In this document: piece by piece, positions 34,801-45,700 of the stretch
Layout: each line of letters begins with the position of its first letter
Numbering within the stretch: position 1 is the stretch's first letter
DNA from: Takakia lepidozioides
Taxonomy: Eukaryota > Streptophyta > Takakiopsida > Takakiales > Takakiaceae
DNA: 64,000 nucleotides
Direction: 5' to 3'
NCBI GenBank assembly: GCA_030704615.1
Contig: CM060734.1
Coordinates: 19,158,001-19,222,000, forward strand
The notes under the pieces: model-generated
What the model saw: only the letters and a program-made list of their open reading frames with translations
Database searches by the model: none
Told to the model about the DNA's origin: nothing
Made by a program: the position numbers and the translations under genes

Positions 34801-37502
34801 GGTGGTAGGTACATATACAATCACTATCTTCTCAATGCAATTAATTCATTTTGTTGATGACACATTAACATAGTTATTTAACTGACTGTATTTTCTTGCA
34901 GCTTCGCAAGGTCGCCTTGGCTGAGTTTGCCTTGTACACCACTCAGCTTGGCCAATTTCATGTTGCCTTGGAGGAAGGAGAGAGTGAGAGTCTGGGAGAC
35001 TACATGGATACATGGAAGATGACTCATTTCAATGAGTTGTTTCATAGAGAGTTCTCATTGCCAAAGGGGCCATTCAGAGGCAATGGGAACAACAAATAGG
35101 TGGGGAGAAGGTGGTGAGACGGATTTTATTCAGGTACCATCTTTCCATTGCATTGTACATGGATAGTGTATACACCTTGTAAGTCAAAAATGTCTATGCT
35201 TCAAGTATTTTTCTAGTACATTGGGATATACATGTTTCTTAATGTGCTTGTTCAATTGTTGAACAGGTTGCATAAATATTTGTCTCCACAATAACTTTGA
35301 ATGTGTTTGTATTTTAGCTACATGAGATTTGTGCTTGTACCGAGTGATTGACTTAAGGTTGAGCCCAAGTTTCTGATGGCCTGGAAGTTTGGTGCTCAAC
35401 AAGCTTCCATGTACACACCTGCAATTGAGGAAGATTGGGGTGTGGAACACCGGGAAGGGGGGGTTGGTATTTGGATATGCCCAAGGGTACTATCCCCTGT
35501 GTAGAAATGGGACTTCATAAGGAATGTGTTCGCAAGCAGTCAGTGAGTGATGAAGGGGGTTTCTCCACTGAAGTCCCCGTTCTTGATCTGGAGCATGCAG
35601 AATAGATTGCTACACAGGCCGCTGACGCTGTAGCCCAAGTGGTCCCTGCCGTTGTGGGTGTACCAAAACGCAAATCACGAAAAAGAAAAGGTGCGGATGT
35701 CAATGCAGGTGTGGCCCCCAATGCAGGTGTGGCTTCTATTGCTGGTCCTATTGGTAGTTCTTCACATCCTTCAAATCAGTTGGTTGTAGTGCCTGCACCT
35801 ACTACTCGAGGAAACAAGCCAAAGGTAGGCGAACATCCTTACAGTGCAGTGTCATTTTCTGGTGGTGCACCTAGCATGTATTGCATGAAGATCATGCCTA
35901 CTCATTTCATTGATATGGTGGAGGCCTCAAGTACATCTCCTGATGCGACCTTGAAAAAACTCATGGAGTTCTTAAAAAATGTGAGTTTCCCCCAACAAAC
36001 AAACTTGAATGTAAGGAATTCTTCGACGTTCTTATATCCTCATCATCCGGCTATTGACTCCTACATTTTCTGTATGTTGTTTGCAGTTGCCAGGAACTTG
36101 GTCTAGTGTTGTGGATGGAAAAAGCGTGCCTGTGGCTGTGGACATGATCATCGTGGACTGCCCAACAGGAATGCCTGTACAGGGCTGTTTGGATGGTGTA
36201 CAGGTTCCTCCCTGGAATGCTTTTGATAAACGGTATTGGGAGTATGCATTCTCCATTGCTAATGACCTGTTGGATGACAATGGATGCTTGGTGTTCTTGC
36301 AGGGCTCCGATGATTCCTTTGCTTTGGAGCTCTTTTCTTACTCCAAGGGTAGCTCTATTTCCATATTATCAAGGAAATATACTTGCATCAATACCACCCC
36401 TCTACACACTCAGACAGGAAAGGTAAAAATCATCCATCTTCAATATCTCATTGTTTGATGTTTCATCTTCATACTCTCATACATATTATTAAACCATCCG
36501 GGTGCACTGTTTTGTGGAAATGGCACGTCTAACAGACCATGTTCTTCCACGCCCATGTCCTCACCAAGCAAGGAGGACTATTCAAACTGTGTGAGTCTGG
36601 CAAAGTTGTGGACCCCCTTGCAGACCCTGTTGAGTTGGATGCCATCTACAACCACATTCCAGATGTTGCACTACCATGCAAACTCCTCAACAAGCCTGGA
36701 GGGGTGCACGAGACCGTAGTCCCGCCTTCATGCAAGTGTTGTTGGAGACATGCTCACCTCCTGGCTCCCGCATTTTGGATCTCACAGCTGGCACAGGTTT
36801 GCATTGGTCTCCATTTTGTAATTAAAATCTTCTGAGCTGATTCATGATCATTAACTGTTATCCGATATAATATCATCATTGCATGTTTTTTTCCTGCAGG
36901 TTCTACATTTATTGCTGCCCGCGAGTTTGGACGTCACGTATTTGGTCTTGAGGGGGACCAGACGTTGTATGCAGCACATCTCTCTGCACTTCAAAATACT
37001 CAACCCGTTTTGGTTTCATCTGTGGTAACTCCAACCATTCAACGTCCTGTGAGTTTGTTGGAACCCCCCGCTCCTAAGGTGGCGCGCAAGCTTGGTCTTC
37101 ATCTCGGCAGTACTTCCTAGTGAGTATGTCTCGCCTCCATTCCCTTTGTTGCAATCTCTATATTATTTGCAAAGCAAACCATTCCCATTTGACTTGTTAA
37201 CATAAGTATACATATATGTGTGATGCAGTGATGGGATTGTGCGGACCATCTACGATAGTCTACCCCAAAGTCCTCTTTCATCATTTTATCTACCTTCGTA
37301 TGCCGAGTCCCAAGCTTTGCATTCAATACATCAACAACGTGATGTAGGTCTTTCCAATGATCTGTTGTTTGACCGAAGAGCAGCTATTGTTGGACAATCC
37401 GTGGATAGGTTGCGTAGAGTTGAGGCTTTCATGGATGTGTATGCCTCTGAATCACAGGCTTATGATACGGATGATGAAGTATCAGCTGATGATGTTATGT
37501 AG
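31873..37502 (+). pseudogene. ParB-like/beta-class DNA methyltransferase fusion gene (collinear copy)
   Basis: Ten exons are recognisable: 31873-31950, 33355-33998, 34112-34301, 34396-34808, 34902-35133, 35318-35980, 36087-36422, 36536-36796, 36900-37119 and 37229-37502. Exon 1 encodes a basic RGRG/GGRGK N-terminus. Exon 2 encodes the ParB-like domain (MDIPLCRMISMQVVR; FHVWDGNHRLQAW). Exon 6 has a KRKSRKRKG linker. Exon 7 carries motif IV as VDMIIVDCPTG. Exons 8-9 carry SPAFMQVLLE, RILDLTAGTG, STFIAAREFGRHVFGLEGDQTLYAA (motifs I-III after IV: beta class). Exon 10 ends at TAG 37500. Breaks: TAGs at 34806, 35097 and 35603, TGA at 35349, and frameshifts near 34,650, 34,733 (T8), 35,100 and 36,700. 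A DNA-modifying role is inferred from the family; the altered motif IV and the breaks make activity of this copy doubtful. Confidence 0.8.
31995..33140. repeat. Intron 1 palindrome array (CGCCGGCG core)
   Basis: Around a dozen copies in the 1.4-kb first intron (31951-33354). Perfect examples are GTCTCCGCCGGCGGAGAC at 32108-32125, a 24-bp palindrome at 32497-32520 with the same centre, and TATGCGCCGGCGCATA at 33025-33040. Hybrid copies combine one arm of each type (TATCCGCCGGCGCATA near 32,300, 32,427 and 32,715). The surrounding text also repeats (TTTCAGGAA, AAGTTGTTGATGCTCCGAGCGGG), giving irregular units of about 110-130 bp. Apparent 150-200-codon frames on both strands are by-products of the repeat. 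Confidence 0.85.
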
Positions 37503-38337
37503 GTAATTAGAAATTACATATACAATACATTGTCCTCATTGTCAATCCAAATTTTTTGTTATTTTTTATGATACATGTATTTCTAGTGTAAGGTAAAACA
37601 AATGGGGCAAATGACATGGTGTTGAAATCAGATTTCATGTTATCTTCCTGTCATTTGATTTATCTATGTAATAGTTTGTACATAGATCTCTACTGCATTT
37701 CATAGATCCCTTTACTTGAATGCAAGTTCGACATGCACTTCAGCACTATCAAATTTCATCATTAGTAAGATCAACCCTTATGAGTATTGTGGCATGTTAT
37801 GTACACACAGGGTGACTATCTTTATCTCATTAGTGTTTCATTTCATTAGTGTTTCAAGTCTGAATGGGTAGTGTAGTGGTATGAACTAGGCTTGATACCG
37901 ATAGTTTGTGGGCTCTATCTCTGATGGACATTATATTTTTGTAAAATAAAAATGTTTCAGAAGATAGATATATAGATACTGTAAAACCTATGTAACAAGC
38001 TCCCTAGCATTGTCAAGCTCCCTAGCATTCCCTTAGCATTGCTTCATTATGAACTTCAAACTAGACTCCCACCATTGGAAGAGCCCGTACCTTCACCATT
38101 TGTATCTAACAAGGAGCCGTGCCTCGTCACTTTTTAATTTTTCGACCTTTTTTCTCATGTTGGAAAGCCATAAAAGCAACATGTTCCTCTCCCATTCCTA
38201 CACTCACCCATGTGGAATAATAATACAATGAATATGGAATATTCTATATAGAATATTCTTATTCCATCCTTTGATATTTTGACTATGGACCCTAAGATTA
38301 GATGAATCACATTTATTTTTATTTTTTTTGGGTACCC
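37503..38337. other. Intergenic stretch with a possible SINE head
   Basis: No coding frame. At 37,864-37,880 GGTAGTGTAGTGGTATG resembles a tRNA A box and GGCTCTATCTC at 37,911-37,921 a diverged B box, suggesting a degraded tRNA-derived SINE on +. The rest is AT-rich without further recognisable content. Confidence 0.3.
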
Positions 38338-40992
38338 TTATTTAAGTGTTGTGCATATAAAATTGTTCCTATGCATATCTAAAATTTGTATGCACGCATA
38401 CATTCCTCCATATGCATGCATTTGTGTGCGCATATAGTATAGGCTACCTCCCACCGTCCCAATCTCCCGAGCCCTGTTTCCAATCTCGCACACACTGTAA
38501 ACTCTATCAAGCGAACCTCGTGGAGTCTCTGCAAGCGATTTCACGACTTGAAATAAATTCAGAAATTGAAGTGGTTGCTTCTGCTTTCCCGTTGTTGGAT
38601 TCATTTTCGCGTCAAGGTAGGGGTTCCCAAGAGCATCCTTAAAGTGCACAAACTAGGCTTTGTTGATTTCGTACTTATGTTTGATGGCGGTCCACTCCAA
38701 CTTTGTGTATGGATGTCGGTTGTCCTTCGTCGGCTCCTTAAATCCAAAACTGACCATGATATCATCAATAATGTGCCTCCTCAACTTTTTGTACTTGCAA
38801 TAATCCTCTAGACTCAGAACATCGGGGTCAGGCCAAGTGTATGGATGACGCATCGACACTTTGTTTTTGAGTAACATGTGGGCAACCTTCCAAATCTGGC
38901 TGTCGTCCAAACCCTGCAGTCGAGCAACGCTAGATTTTTTGAGCGCTGGCTGCTCTTTCATGGGGATATTCCCTTTGGGGTCAATGAGCTCGCCCTTCTC
39001 CCATTTCATGAACACTCTTGTCCAGCAATTCCAGGTCCGATCGGAGGTGAACACAAGTGGCATTGCCTCTTTGTCGCTTTTCACATCCAGAATGGTTTGA
39101 GCTCCGACCATGAAATCCTGCACATACCAGCAAGTGTAGTTAACTACCACATGAGGTCTCCCTTGCTAACTTTCACATTTAGCCAACACTTCCGGCTGAC
39201 TTCCAGCTAACTCCAACACTTCAAACACTTCCAGCTAACTTCCTACAAACACCTTCAACTGATGATTTAAACCAACGAAGATGATGTTGACAATTGGTCA
39301 CTCTTTCTGGAGTGTCTCATACTTTGTATTGGTGCTTCTCCATTTCCTCTTTCTGGTGACATTCTCGACCTAGAACAGAGTCAAACCTGTGTACAGAAAC
39401 ACTTAAGTAACCAAGAGACAATCACATCATGAAGCATCATCCCCAACTTCAAATCTTGATGGTGCGTGGATCTCTTCCAGATCGAGAATGTCACCAGATT
39501 GGAGAAAGAGAGAAGCACCGCAAAACAAAGCAGAACACATCCCAGATGACCTCAACGGAAGAGAAGTTGTTGGGACAACGAATGTGGTTGCGGTGTGTGG
39601 GCGATGAAATTGGATTTCGATCGACTACAATGTAGACATCCATTGCATCGCTGTAGTGATAGATGAATGGAAAGAAAGGACGGGAGACCTCCGGTGATCA
39701 TACTCACCTTCCACTGCTGAGTCTCGACCCGACGATGCTCATCATACTTCTGGGGCCGCTCCTTGTAATTGTAATATTTTCTGTAGTGACGGACCTTCTC
39801 ATAGAAAGACGGTTCGTAATGATTCTCCTTGTTGGGCTTGTTCAGGACCTTGGAGATAGTCACCAGTTGAAGCTCATCCGTCGAGTACACTATCTTAGCA
39901 GGCCATGTACGTAGCGATTTTATTAGGACATCATTACTCAGTGCCGGATCCTCCAAGAGCTCCTGCAATCATCACAGTTCAGTTGATTAGCAGTAGAAGA
40001 GAGACAATAAAAAATGGACAGTGGACAAATACATGGTCAAATAGTAAGTAGAATTTCTTGAAGGTGAGTCAACACGGGAGAGACCTCCCCTGACCTGGGC
40101 TGCCATCAATGTATGTTGGCCTCCGATAATAAAATATGTCGCCTTCTGCAGTTCGCGCTCATTGACGGGCTTCCTGCTCCACACCTTCGTGGGATCGGTC
40201 TCGTGTCGTGGAATCAAGTAAACAGGTATTTTTGAGTCAATTAGGTTGTATGCAACTAGCCTTGATTTAATCTCCAGCTTGTGCTTCTCACAAAGTGGTC
40301 GATAAACCATATGTTGTGGGGCCAGAAAACAGTGGTTGATGTCCACTTCCTGGACGTATTCAAATCCAAACCGGAATATATCCTGGTATTGCTCGATGAG
40401 AGTCGTCTCGACCTTCTTCGCCTCATCCAGGTCAAAAATCTCGTCAGTCTTCAGGTGCCTCTTTTCTTGGCTATTCATTATATCGATGGTCTTTCGTGGT
40501 TTTCTTCCCCCCTCTTCTTCGTCATCATCTCCATTTCCTTCTTTTGGCTTTCTAGTTTTTTTCGGTTTCTTCTTCGTGTCTTCCAATTGCTTTTGCTCCG
40601 ATTGGAGTCGTTGTACCTCCAATTGTTGTCTCTCCTTGGCATTATTGTTGAGAATTCCGTCAAGATATTCCCAGCTCTTGAGGATTTCCATCTCCAGGTC
40701 GTCTTTGACAATAGGGACCCTGAATCCCATCTGAATCGCGAATCCCATCAGATCACTACTCAGACTCATGGCATCCACAGAGAACCCAAATACCTTCTCC
40801 CCTTTTCCTGGCGTTGTCGTGGATGAACACAACAAGGGTAACCCTGTTATCCCTCATGGAGTCCTCCGTTTCAATTCCCAACACATCACAACACAAAAGT
40901 GTTTTATTTTCCGCACCGATCTGGTAACGGAAGATGGCTTTCTCTGGGTTTGGGGAGTCAGCAACGTCGATAGGAGCGGTCCCGATATAGTT
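38338..40992 (-). pseudogene. ParB-like gene of a second type (GGQH box)
   Basis: Exons on the minus strand: 40992-40095, 39962-39708 and 39117 onward, with GT-AG borders and phase-0 joints. Exon 1 has a Lys/Glu-rich coiled segment (QQLEVQRLQSEQKQLEDTKKK), an acidic patch, and then a ParB-like domain: YVQEVDINHCFLAPQHMVYR, SKIPVYLIPR, and the box YFIIGGQHTLMAAQ at its 3' end, where the catalytic-type GxHR/GERR box of ParB/sulfiredoxin proteins would lie. Exon 2 continues KSLRTWPAKIVYSTDELQLVTISKVLN. Exon 3 (MPLVFTSDRTWNCWTRVFMKW ... RHPYTWPDPDVLSLEDY) is not recognised; it is interrupted by TAG at 38653-38655, after which FKDALGNPYLDAK continues in frame. A frame switch lies near 40,800. No methyltransferase motifs are seen. 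Function unknown; a DNA-linked role is only inferred. Confidence 0.6.
39151..40090. repeat. GGGAGRYCTCCC palindromes inside the introns of the ParB-like gene
   Basis: Copies at 39151-39162 (one arm degenerate), 39682-39693 and 40077-40090 (two extra bases in the centre). On the sense (minus) strand the second directly follows a donor, GTGAGTATGATCACCGG, and the third starts three bases after the GT of the other donor (CAG/GTCAGG). The first lies about 35 bp before the acceptor of intron 2, so that intron carries a copy near each end. Confidence 0.72.
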
Positions 40993-41330
40993 CTAATATG
41001 AGATGAATGGGACGTCCAGCACTGGCGGTCCCGAGGAAATTGCTATTTGTTTAAAAATGTTTATTGTTTTAGGTTCAATGAACTGTTTTATTGTAGCGTA
41101 CGCCAAATTGGGGACCGTCAGCGCTGGCTGTCCCGTTTGCAATTTATGTACGAAATTCCAATTGCTATGGGTGGCGGTCCCGTTTGTAATTTGCCACCCT
41201 TTAATTATAATTATGTTACCAACACTCATTTTGTGGCCCCTTACTCCCAGGTGTTTCATTTGTTTCCCGTTAAAAAAGAAACAGAAATTGTCCGAGTTGG
41301 CCTGGTCTGGCGGTCCGGGAGCTCATGCAA
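40970..41330. repeat. GGGACCGCCAG-type palindromes at the first acceptor of the ParB-like gene
   Basis: Two near-perfect 24-bp palindromes, 41009-41032 and 41111-41134, have arms GGGACcGyCAG and CTGGCgGTCCC. Half-copies occur near 40,976 (GCGGTCCCG), 41,171 (GGCGGTCCCG) and 41,309 (GGCGGTCCGG). They lie just upstream (in gene sense) of the exon starting at 40992, i.e. in the presumed preceding intron. Confidence 0.62.
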
Positions 41331-41420
41331 ATATCCAAATAAAATCATTTGTAATATTTGATGTTTATCAAAGTGGAGATTATTCCCCCTATTTTTGTAA
41401 AAACAGAATTATGGGCCCAT

Positions 41421-42415
41421 AATTCTGATATTTCATTGGCTAGTTCTACATTCACGTGCATGGATCAGATATTCTAGGGGCAGTCAATGCTCGTAATTGT
41501 GAGCCGCCAAGGAGACCCGACAAGCAGCTGGCGCCACTTTCGTACCTGTGCCAAGGTATCGCGTGGGATCTGGGTGTATGCGTGTATACCTAAACAGAGG
41601 TAGCAGCGAAACAGAGGTATCAGCTGGGCTGTTGGAATATGGAGTGCTAATCGTTCGACTATCAGGAGAGGCGTAGGGAGACAGCAGGAGGACGAGGACC
41701 AGCAGGAGCAGGAACAGCAGCAGTAGCAGCAGGCTCGGACCATTTTGTGGGTAAAAGCTACAGTCATACTTATGGTATTACTAGGAAGAAATGGTTGAAG
41801 AGTATGTTGTAGTTGTTCTGGAAACTACCTCTAAGCTGCCTGGAGATACATCAGCCCACAACTGAGCCCAAATGGTATGGCAAGAGAGCAACTGGCCCAA
41901 TTACTCATGGTTGTTTCCTAGTAGACATCATGGAGTACCACATTCTATCTGAACTATATTCTTCCCTTGTAGATGAGGCAATCTCTTATCTCCTCTTTCT
42001 ATTTAACTCCCAAGATACGATCTCTCCAACAACTGCAATTTTAACACATACAACATATCCAATGACTGTTCACACATATGAATGTTACCCGCGACCACAC
42101 AATTTGAAGTCTGTTTAGTTAACAATTGTAACAGTCTTGGTTGCATGAGTAATGATAGTGTTGCGAGGATAACAAGCAGCCTCCAATGGTATAGGCGCAT
42201 GCTAACCCAGTACTATTTGTCTCCTTAGTATAAGCAGCTCTAGCAGGAAATGTTCAAAGAGTTATTGGCACAATTTGGCATTGTGTTCCATAGGACGCGG
42301 CCTTTGAATGCCAAATGGGGTGTGTAACTAGATGTGTAATTAATTCCATTCCATGGCACTTGCTGTTACAGGGGACCGTCACTGAGTTTGGATTGGAGTT
42401 TGCTGCTTGAGGTCC
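41421..42415. other. Region without recognisable genes; imperfect trinucleotide repeat
   Basis: No supported coding frame. An AGG/CAG-rich imperfect repeat at about 41,680-41,735 produces a spurious Cys/Ser-rich frame on the minus strand. The rest shows no array or element ends. Confidence 0.35.
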
Positions 42416-43514
42416 AATGGCACGGAGGCGCAATACGCAACAACCCCCTTCCCTTCCTGGGCATCCTAATATTTGGCCAACCCTCAACACCATTAACTCT
42501 GTCCAGACAGGTGTTGGACTCAGTTTTCTTGTCACATGGTAGAAATACACCCAACACAATAGGCCGGAGGGTGGGGGGGAGTTCGAATAGGCCAGCTCAA
42601 GGTGGCTCGGCCAGGACATCTCAGACTAGCCGTCTGATGAAGACATTTGCACTTCCCCGAGAGTTCGGCACAATGACAGTGGACGGGGTAGAGAAGTTGA
42701 TCGTGATGGCGATCGCATCGCCAAATTTGATTGTGTACCTGGATGGGAATATGCAATGGGGTGACGTACACTCATTGCGCCCATTTGAAGAAGGAACTGG
42801 CCAACGAGCAGTTGCCGAGGAAGCAGCCGCAATGTTTCACATGCCGGCTCTTGCCGACATTGGTGGATTGTTTTATTGCGTGGTGTCGAAAGGGAATAGG
42901 GTGAGTCATTGGCATTACCTGCATTATATCACATTGGTGAGAAGTAGTCAACTTACAGTAGTCAATTTACTTGTTTTGAAACCATGCAAAGAACTTGGTG
43001 AGCTTTTATATGACAGCACGTAGCTTACCAAGCTCCAATTGTTGAATTGTAGGATATACATGGTTGGGCGAATTGGGAGAATCCATTCCTCTGCTGGCCC
43101 CCGGGAATATGCAGGGATGTGCCACGAAGGGTGAAAGAGTGGCCTCCCATACTATACATCCCCAACCCGCAGGATTGCTTGGATGCACGAACCATTGATG
43201 TGTACAGCTCGGTATGCGCGGCTCGGTTCAAGATGATGCTTGCCATTCCTTTTGAACCACGGATAACATCCTCCAAGTCCGCAGGGGACGACGACTTTAG
43301 TACACCTCCATGGGATCTGGTGGTGTATGCTCGCGGTGACCCTTGCAGCACCAATATTTCAAAGGCGACGCAATGCTCTCGGACTTTAGACATGGGAGCT
43401 GCAGCCAGTTCCGGGACACAGACGGAGTTGCTACCCTCATCATCTGGGATGCATGAGACAATGCCCATTGAAGAGAAAGAGAGAGAAGACTCCGGCCGAG
43501 GTCGGCGTAACTAA
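42416..43514 (+). CDS. Hypothetical protein, two or more exons
   Basis: ATG 42416 opens MARRRNTQQPPSLPGHPN, reminiscent of the basic N-termini of the ParB-like genes, but that frame closes near 42,540. The best coding block is 42,630-42,900 (SRLMKTFALPREFGTM, KLIVMAIASPNLIVYLDGN, RAVAEEAAAMFHMPALADIGGLFYCV), ending at a good donor (GGGTGAGTCATTGG, 42,898). A second block, about 43,055-43,514 (WPPILYIPNPQDCLDARTID ... VCAARFKMMLAIPFEP ... WDLVVYARGDP), ends at TAA 43512-43514 with a Ser/Glu-rich tail. No domain is recognised. The exon joint between the blocks fits GT-AG but the first exon is uncertain. Confidence 0.45.
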
Positions 43515-44520
43515 GAGCCACTTCACCTTGCGGCTACTGCCCTCTTTCGGGGGTGGGCCCTATAACAAAAAAGTGTCCAGGGGGACACCAGGTGACCGCT
43601 AAGAATAGAGGGGGCGAGGGTACCCCTAGGTACCCAGGGGTATCCTGGGGGACCTAAGGTGCGTTTGAAGGGCCGGATTCCAGTTGGCGTTTGTTGGTGA
43701 TAGTAGCTGTGAGTGAACGGAGTGCCGTGAGATGGATTTCTTTGAAACATTTGTGGATGGGAAGAATGGGAATTTGGAAGTTATCGTGTATGTCCGTGAT
43801 ACTGGCGTTATGAATGCCACCTCGAGTGCCGGCTGTGATGACAGTTAACGGGCCGGTTTTCTAGCCACGCCTTCGGAGTGCAAGGATAAGCGGGGCATAT
43901 TTTGACGTTTTTCTAAGATTGGATCGTTTGGATAACGTTCATGGCAAAATGTGAATTCAATGAAATGGATGGTGAGTTGTGGGGATGGTGAGGTGGGGGG
44001 TAAAGCGTTGATAGGTAGACCTTGGATAGTCAATACTCCTCTTTAGCTCGTAAAAGCCATCATGCTTTATTGTGAATCCTTCAATGTGTGGATATATGAA
44101 GGAACCGGCAATTTCGGCGCTCATCATTGCGACTGATTCCTTCGGAATCTTTGTTCTGGCAGCACAATCAACAAAAGAACAACCCGTTAATATAAACACC
44201 AAATAACAACCAACACAACGGTCTTTCCGAACCGTATGGAGCTATATTTCAATTCATGGACGGGAGATCTCCTGTGACAGCAATGAACAATACCACCAAT
44301 AAGGATAATTCAAGTTCTCATAAACACAGCACATAAACAACAACATGGAGGTTTCAGAACTTCAATTAGTAGTTCATAAATCAAAAACCCAGGGTGCTTC
44401 AAGTACACCAGAGATGTACTTCAATACAGTGACGGGAGACCTCCTGTGATCAGCTCACAAAACGCAACCCCACCTACACTTTCCAAACCCTAAACCTCTA
44501 GACGCAACCCCACCTACCAT
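43515..44520. other. Gene-poor stretch with two GGGAG palindromes
   Basis: A possible minus-strand exon lies at about 44,020-44,160 (CAARTKIPKESVAMMSAEIA), unassigned. Palindromes GGGAGATCTCCT (44262-44273) and GGGAGACCTCCT (44434-44445) occur; the second is flanked by TGATCA and sits 75 bp past the stop of the repeat-protein gene. At 43,619-43,660 several GGTACCC/CCTAGG-type self-complementary strings cluster. Confidence 0.4.
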
Positions 44521-45700
44521 CTACGGTTTGCTAGAATCTACATCAAGAAATTGCCCTATAGTCACACCACAATGCATTGGGCTATCTAGCCAGTTTTGAT
44601 ATGCGCTGCGGATCTCTTCTCTCAGTTTCTCCTGCTTTGGATCCCTTCGAGGTGTCGCTGGAGAGTATCCAGGACTCCAAGAGTCGCTGTCCAAAACCCA
44701 ATTAGGGAATATCTTGGAGATTTCGTCGGTTTCCATTGAGTTCGACGCCTGTGCACCCTGGGAATTTGATCTGGGAGTATACACATGTGCATCCAGGGCG
44801 TGCTCTTGTGGAGTCCTGGAGTGTATTCTGGTGAATTTGCTGGTATATACACTGGGTGGACAACTGCTGGTATGTAAGTGTACTATGCAGGGGTGTATAC
44901 AAGTGAATCTGAAGGTACATACGAGTCCTCTAAAGGGGTGTATTCTGGTGAATCTGCTGGTATGTACACTGGGTGGACAGCTGCTGGTATGTAAGTGCCC
45001 TCTGAAGCGGTGTATACTGGTGAATATGCTGGGACATAAGTGTCCTCTAAAGGGGTGTATTCTGGTGAATCTGTTGGTATGTACGAGTCCTCTGCAAGGG
45101 TGTATTCTGGTGAATGTGCTGGTATGTTCTCTAGGGCGACAACATTTACTTTGCTTCCACTGCAATGGCTTAGCTCGGATTCCTTGCCGTCCTCCTCCAC
45201 TAATTTCTGGATAGCGGACATCAGCTCCTCATCTTCTAGGTAATGACATCTTGGCCAACGCTTTGGCTGACATCCTGACCGACCCTCAGCGTGTGCAGTG
45301 CCTGATTCCAGACTCCTTTTCAAACTGAAAATAATAGGTCAGTGAAAGGGAAGTTACTTACTCTTTGGCGGATGACCTCATTCTCGGTCGACATTATATA
45401 ACACTCTATTACGCTCTTTGGATACTACGTCTTAAATATCACAGGAGGTCTCCCGTGACATTCACCTACCGCGACAATGGGTTTTAACAAGGGAGACCTC
45501 CCCTGAGAAAATTCACGGGAGAGGACGCCGGATTAGCACGGGAAACCTCCCCTGAGAAAATGCACAAGAGCGGTTCCATGACTAGCACGGGAGACCTCCC
45601 TTGACAAAATGCTTGGGTCACCTAATGCAATCCTAATGCAATCAGTTGTGGGAAGATACGAAAGTACATACCATGAGCTTGATCCTGCCATGGTGGTTGA
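44521..45700 (-). CDS. Tyr/Pro-rich repeat protein
   Basis: A short first exon on the minus strand (ATGGCAGGATCAAGCTCATG, from about 45,689, in CACCATGG context) ends at a GTATGT donor. The second exon begins after ATTATTTTCAG near 45,326 and reads KRSLESGTAHAEG ... YLEDEELMSAIQKLVEE, then about six 15-residue repeats of the type SPEYTPLEDSYVPAD at 45,130-44,830, and a C-terminal block QEKLREEIRSAYQNWLDSP ... QFLDVDSS ending at TAG. The C-terminal block is in another frame, so at least one frame shift occurs within the repeats. Possibly a structural or cell-wall-like protein, but no signal peptide is seen; function unknown. Confidence 0.5.
44815..45135. repeat. Coding minisatellite, 45-bp unit
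   Basis: Units of 45 bp (GGTGTATTCTGGTGAATCTG ...) on +, some extended to 72 bp by a 27-bp insert (TACACTGGGTGGACA ...). On the minus strand they encode the SPEYTPLEDSYVPAD repeats. Insert and unit are both multiples of three, so variation preserves the frame locally. Confidence 0.8.
45443..45600. repeat. Tandem GGGAGRYCTCCC palindromes in intron 1 of the repeat-protein gene
   Basis: Four copies at 45443-45454, 45491-45502, 45540-45551 and 45589-45600, spaced 48-49 bp, with conserved flanks (AGCACGGGAGACCTCCC, TGAGAAAATGCAC). They lie between the inferred first and second exons. On the minus strand the 45443 copy follows GTAGGTGAATGTCAC. Confidence 0.75.

Noticed and set aside
31873-37502. 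Bacterial or phage contamination as the source of the ParB-like/methyltransferase genes
   Set aside because: Both copies contain GT-AG introns at conserved phases and are interleaved with eukaryotic transposons.
545-38655. Reassignment of TAG to glutamine (as in some ulvophyte algae)
   Set aside because: The TAG in MULE copy C aligns with Ala/Ile codons in its relatives, real gene ends use TAG (37500), and most affected genes also have frameshifts, so decay is simpler.
41474-41767. Cys/Ser-rich frame on - (CYCCCSCSC)
   Set aside because: Arises from an imperfect CAG/AGG trinucleotide repeat; no other coding sign.
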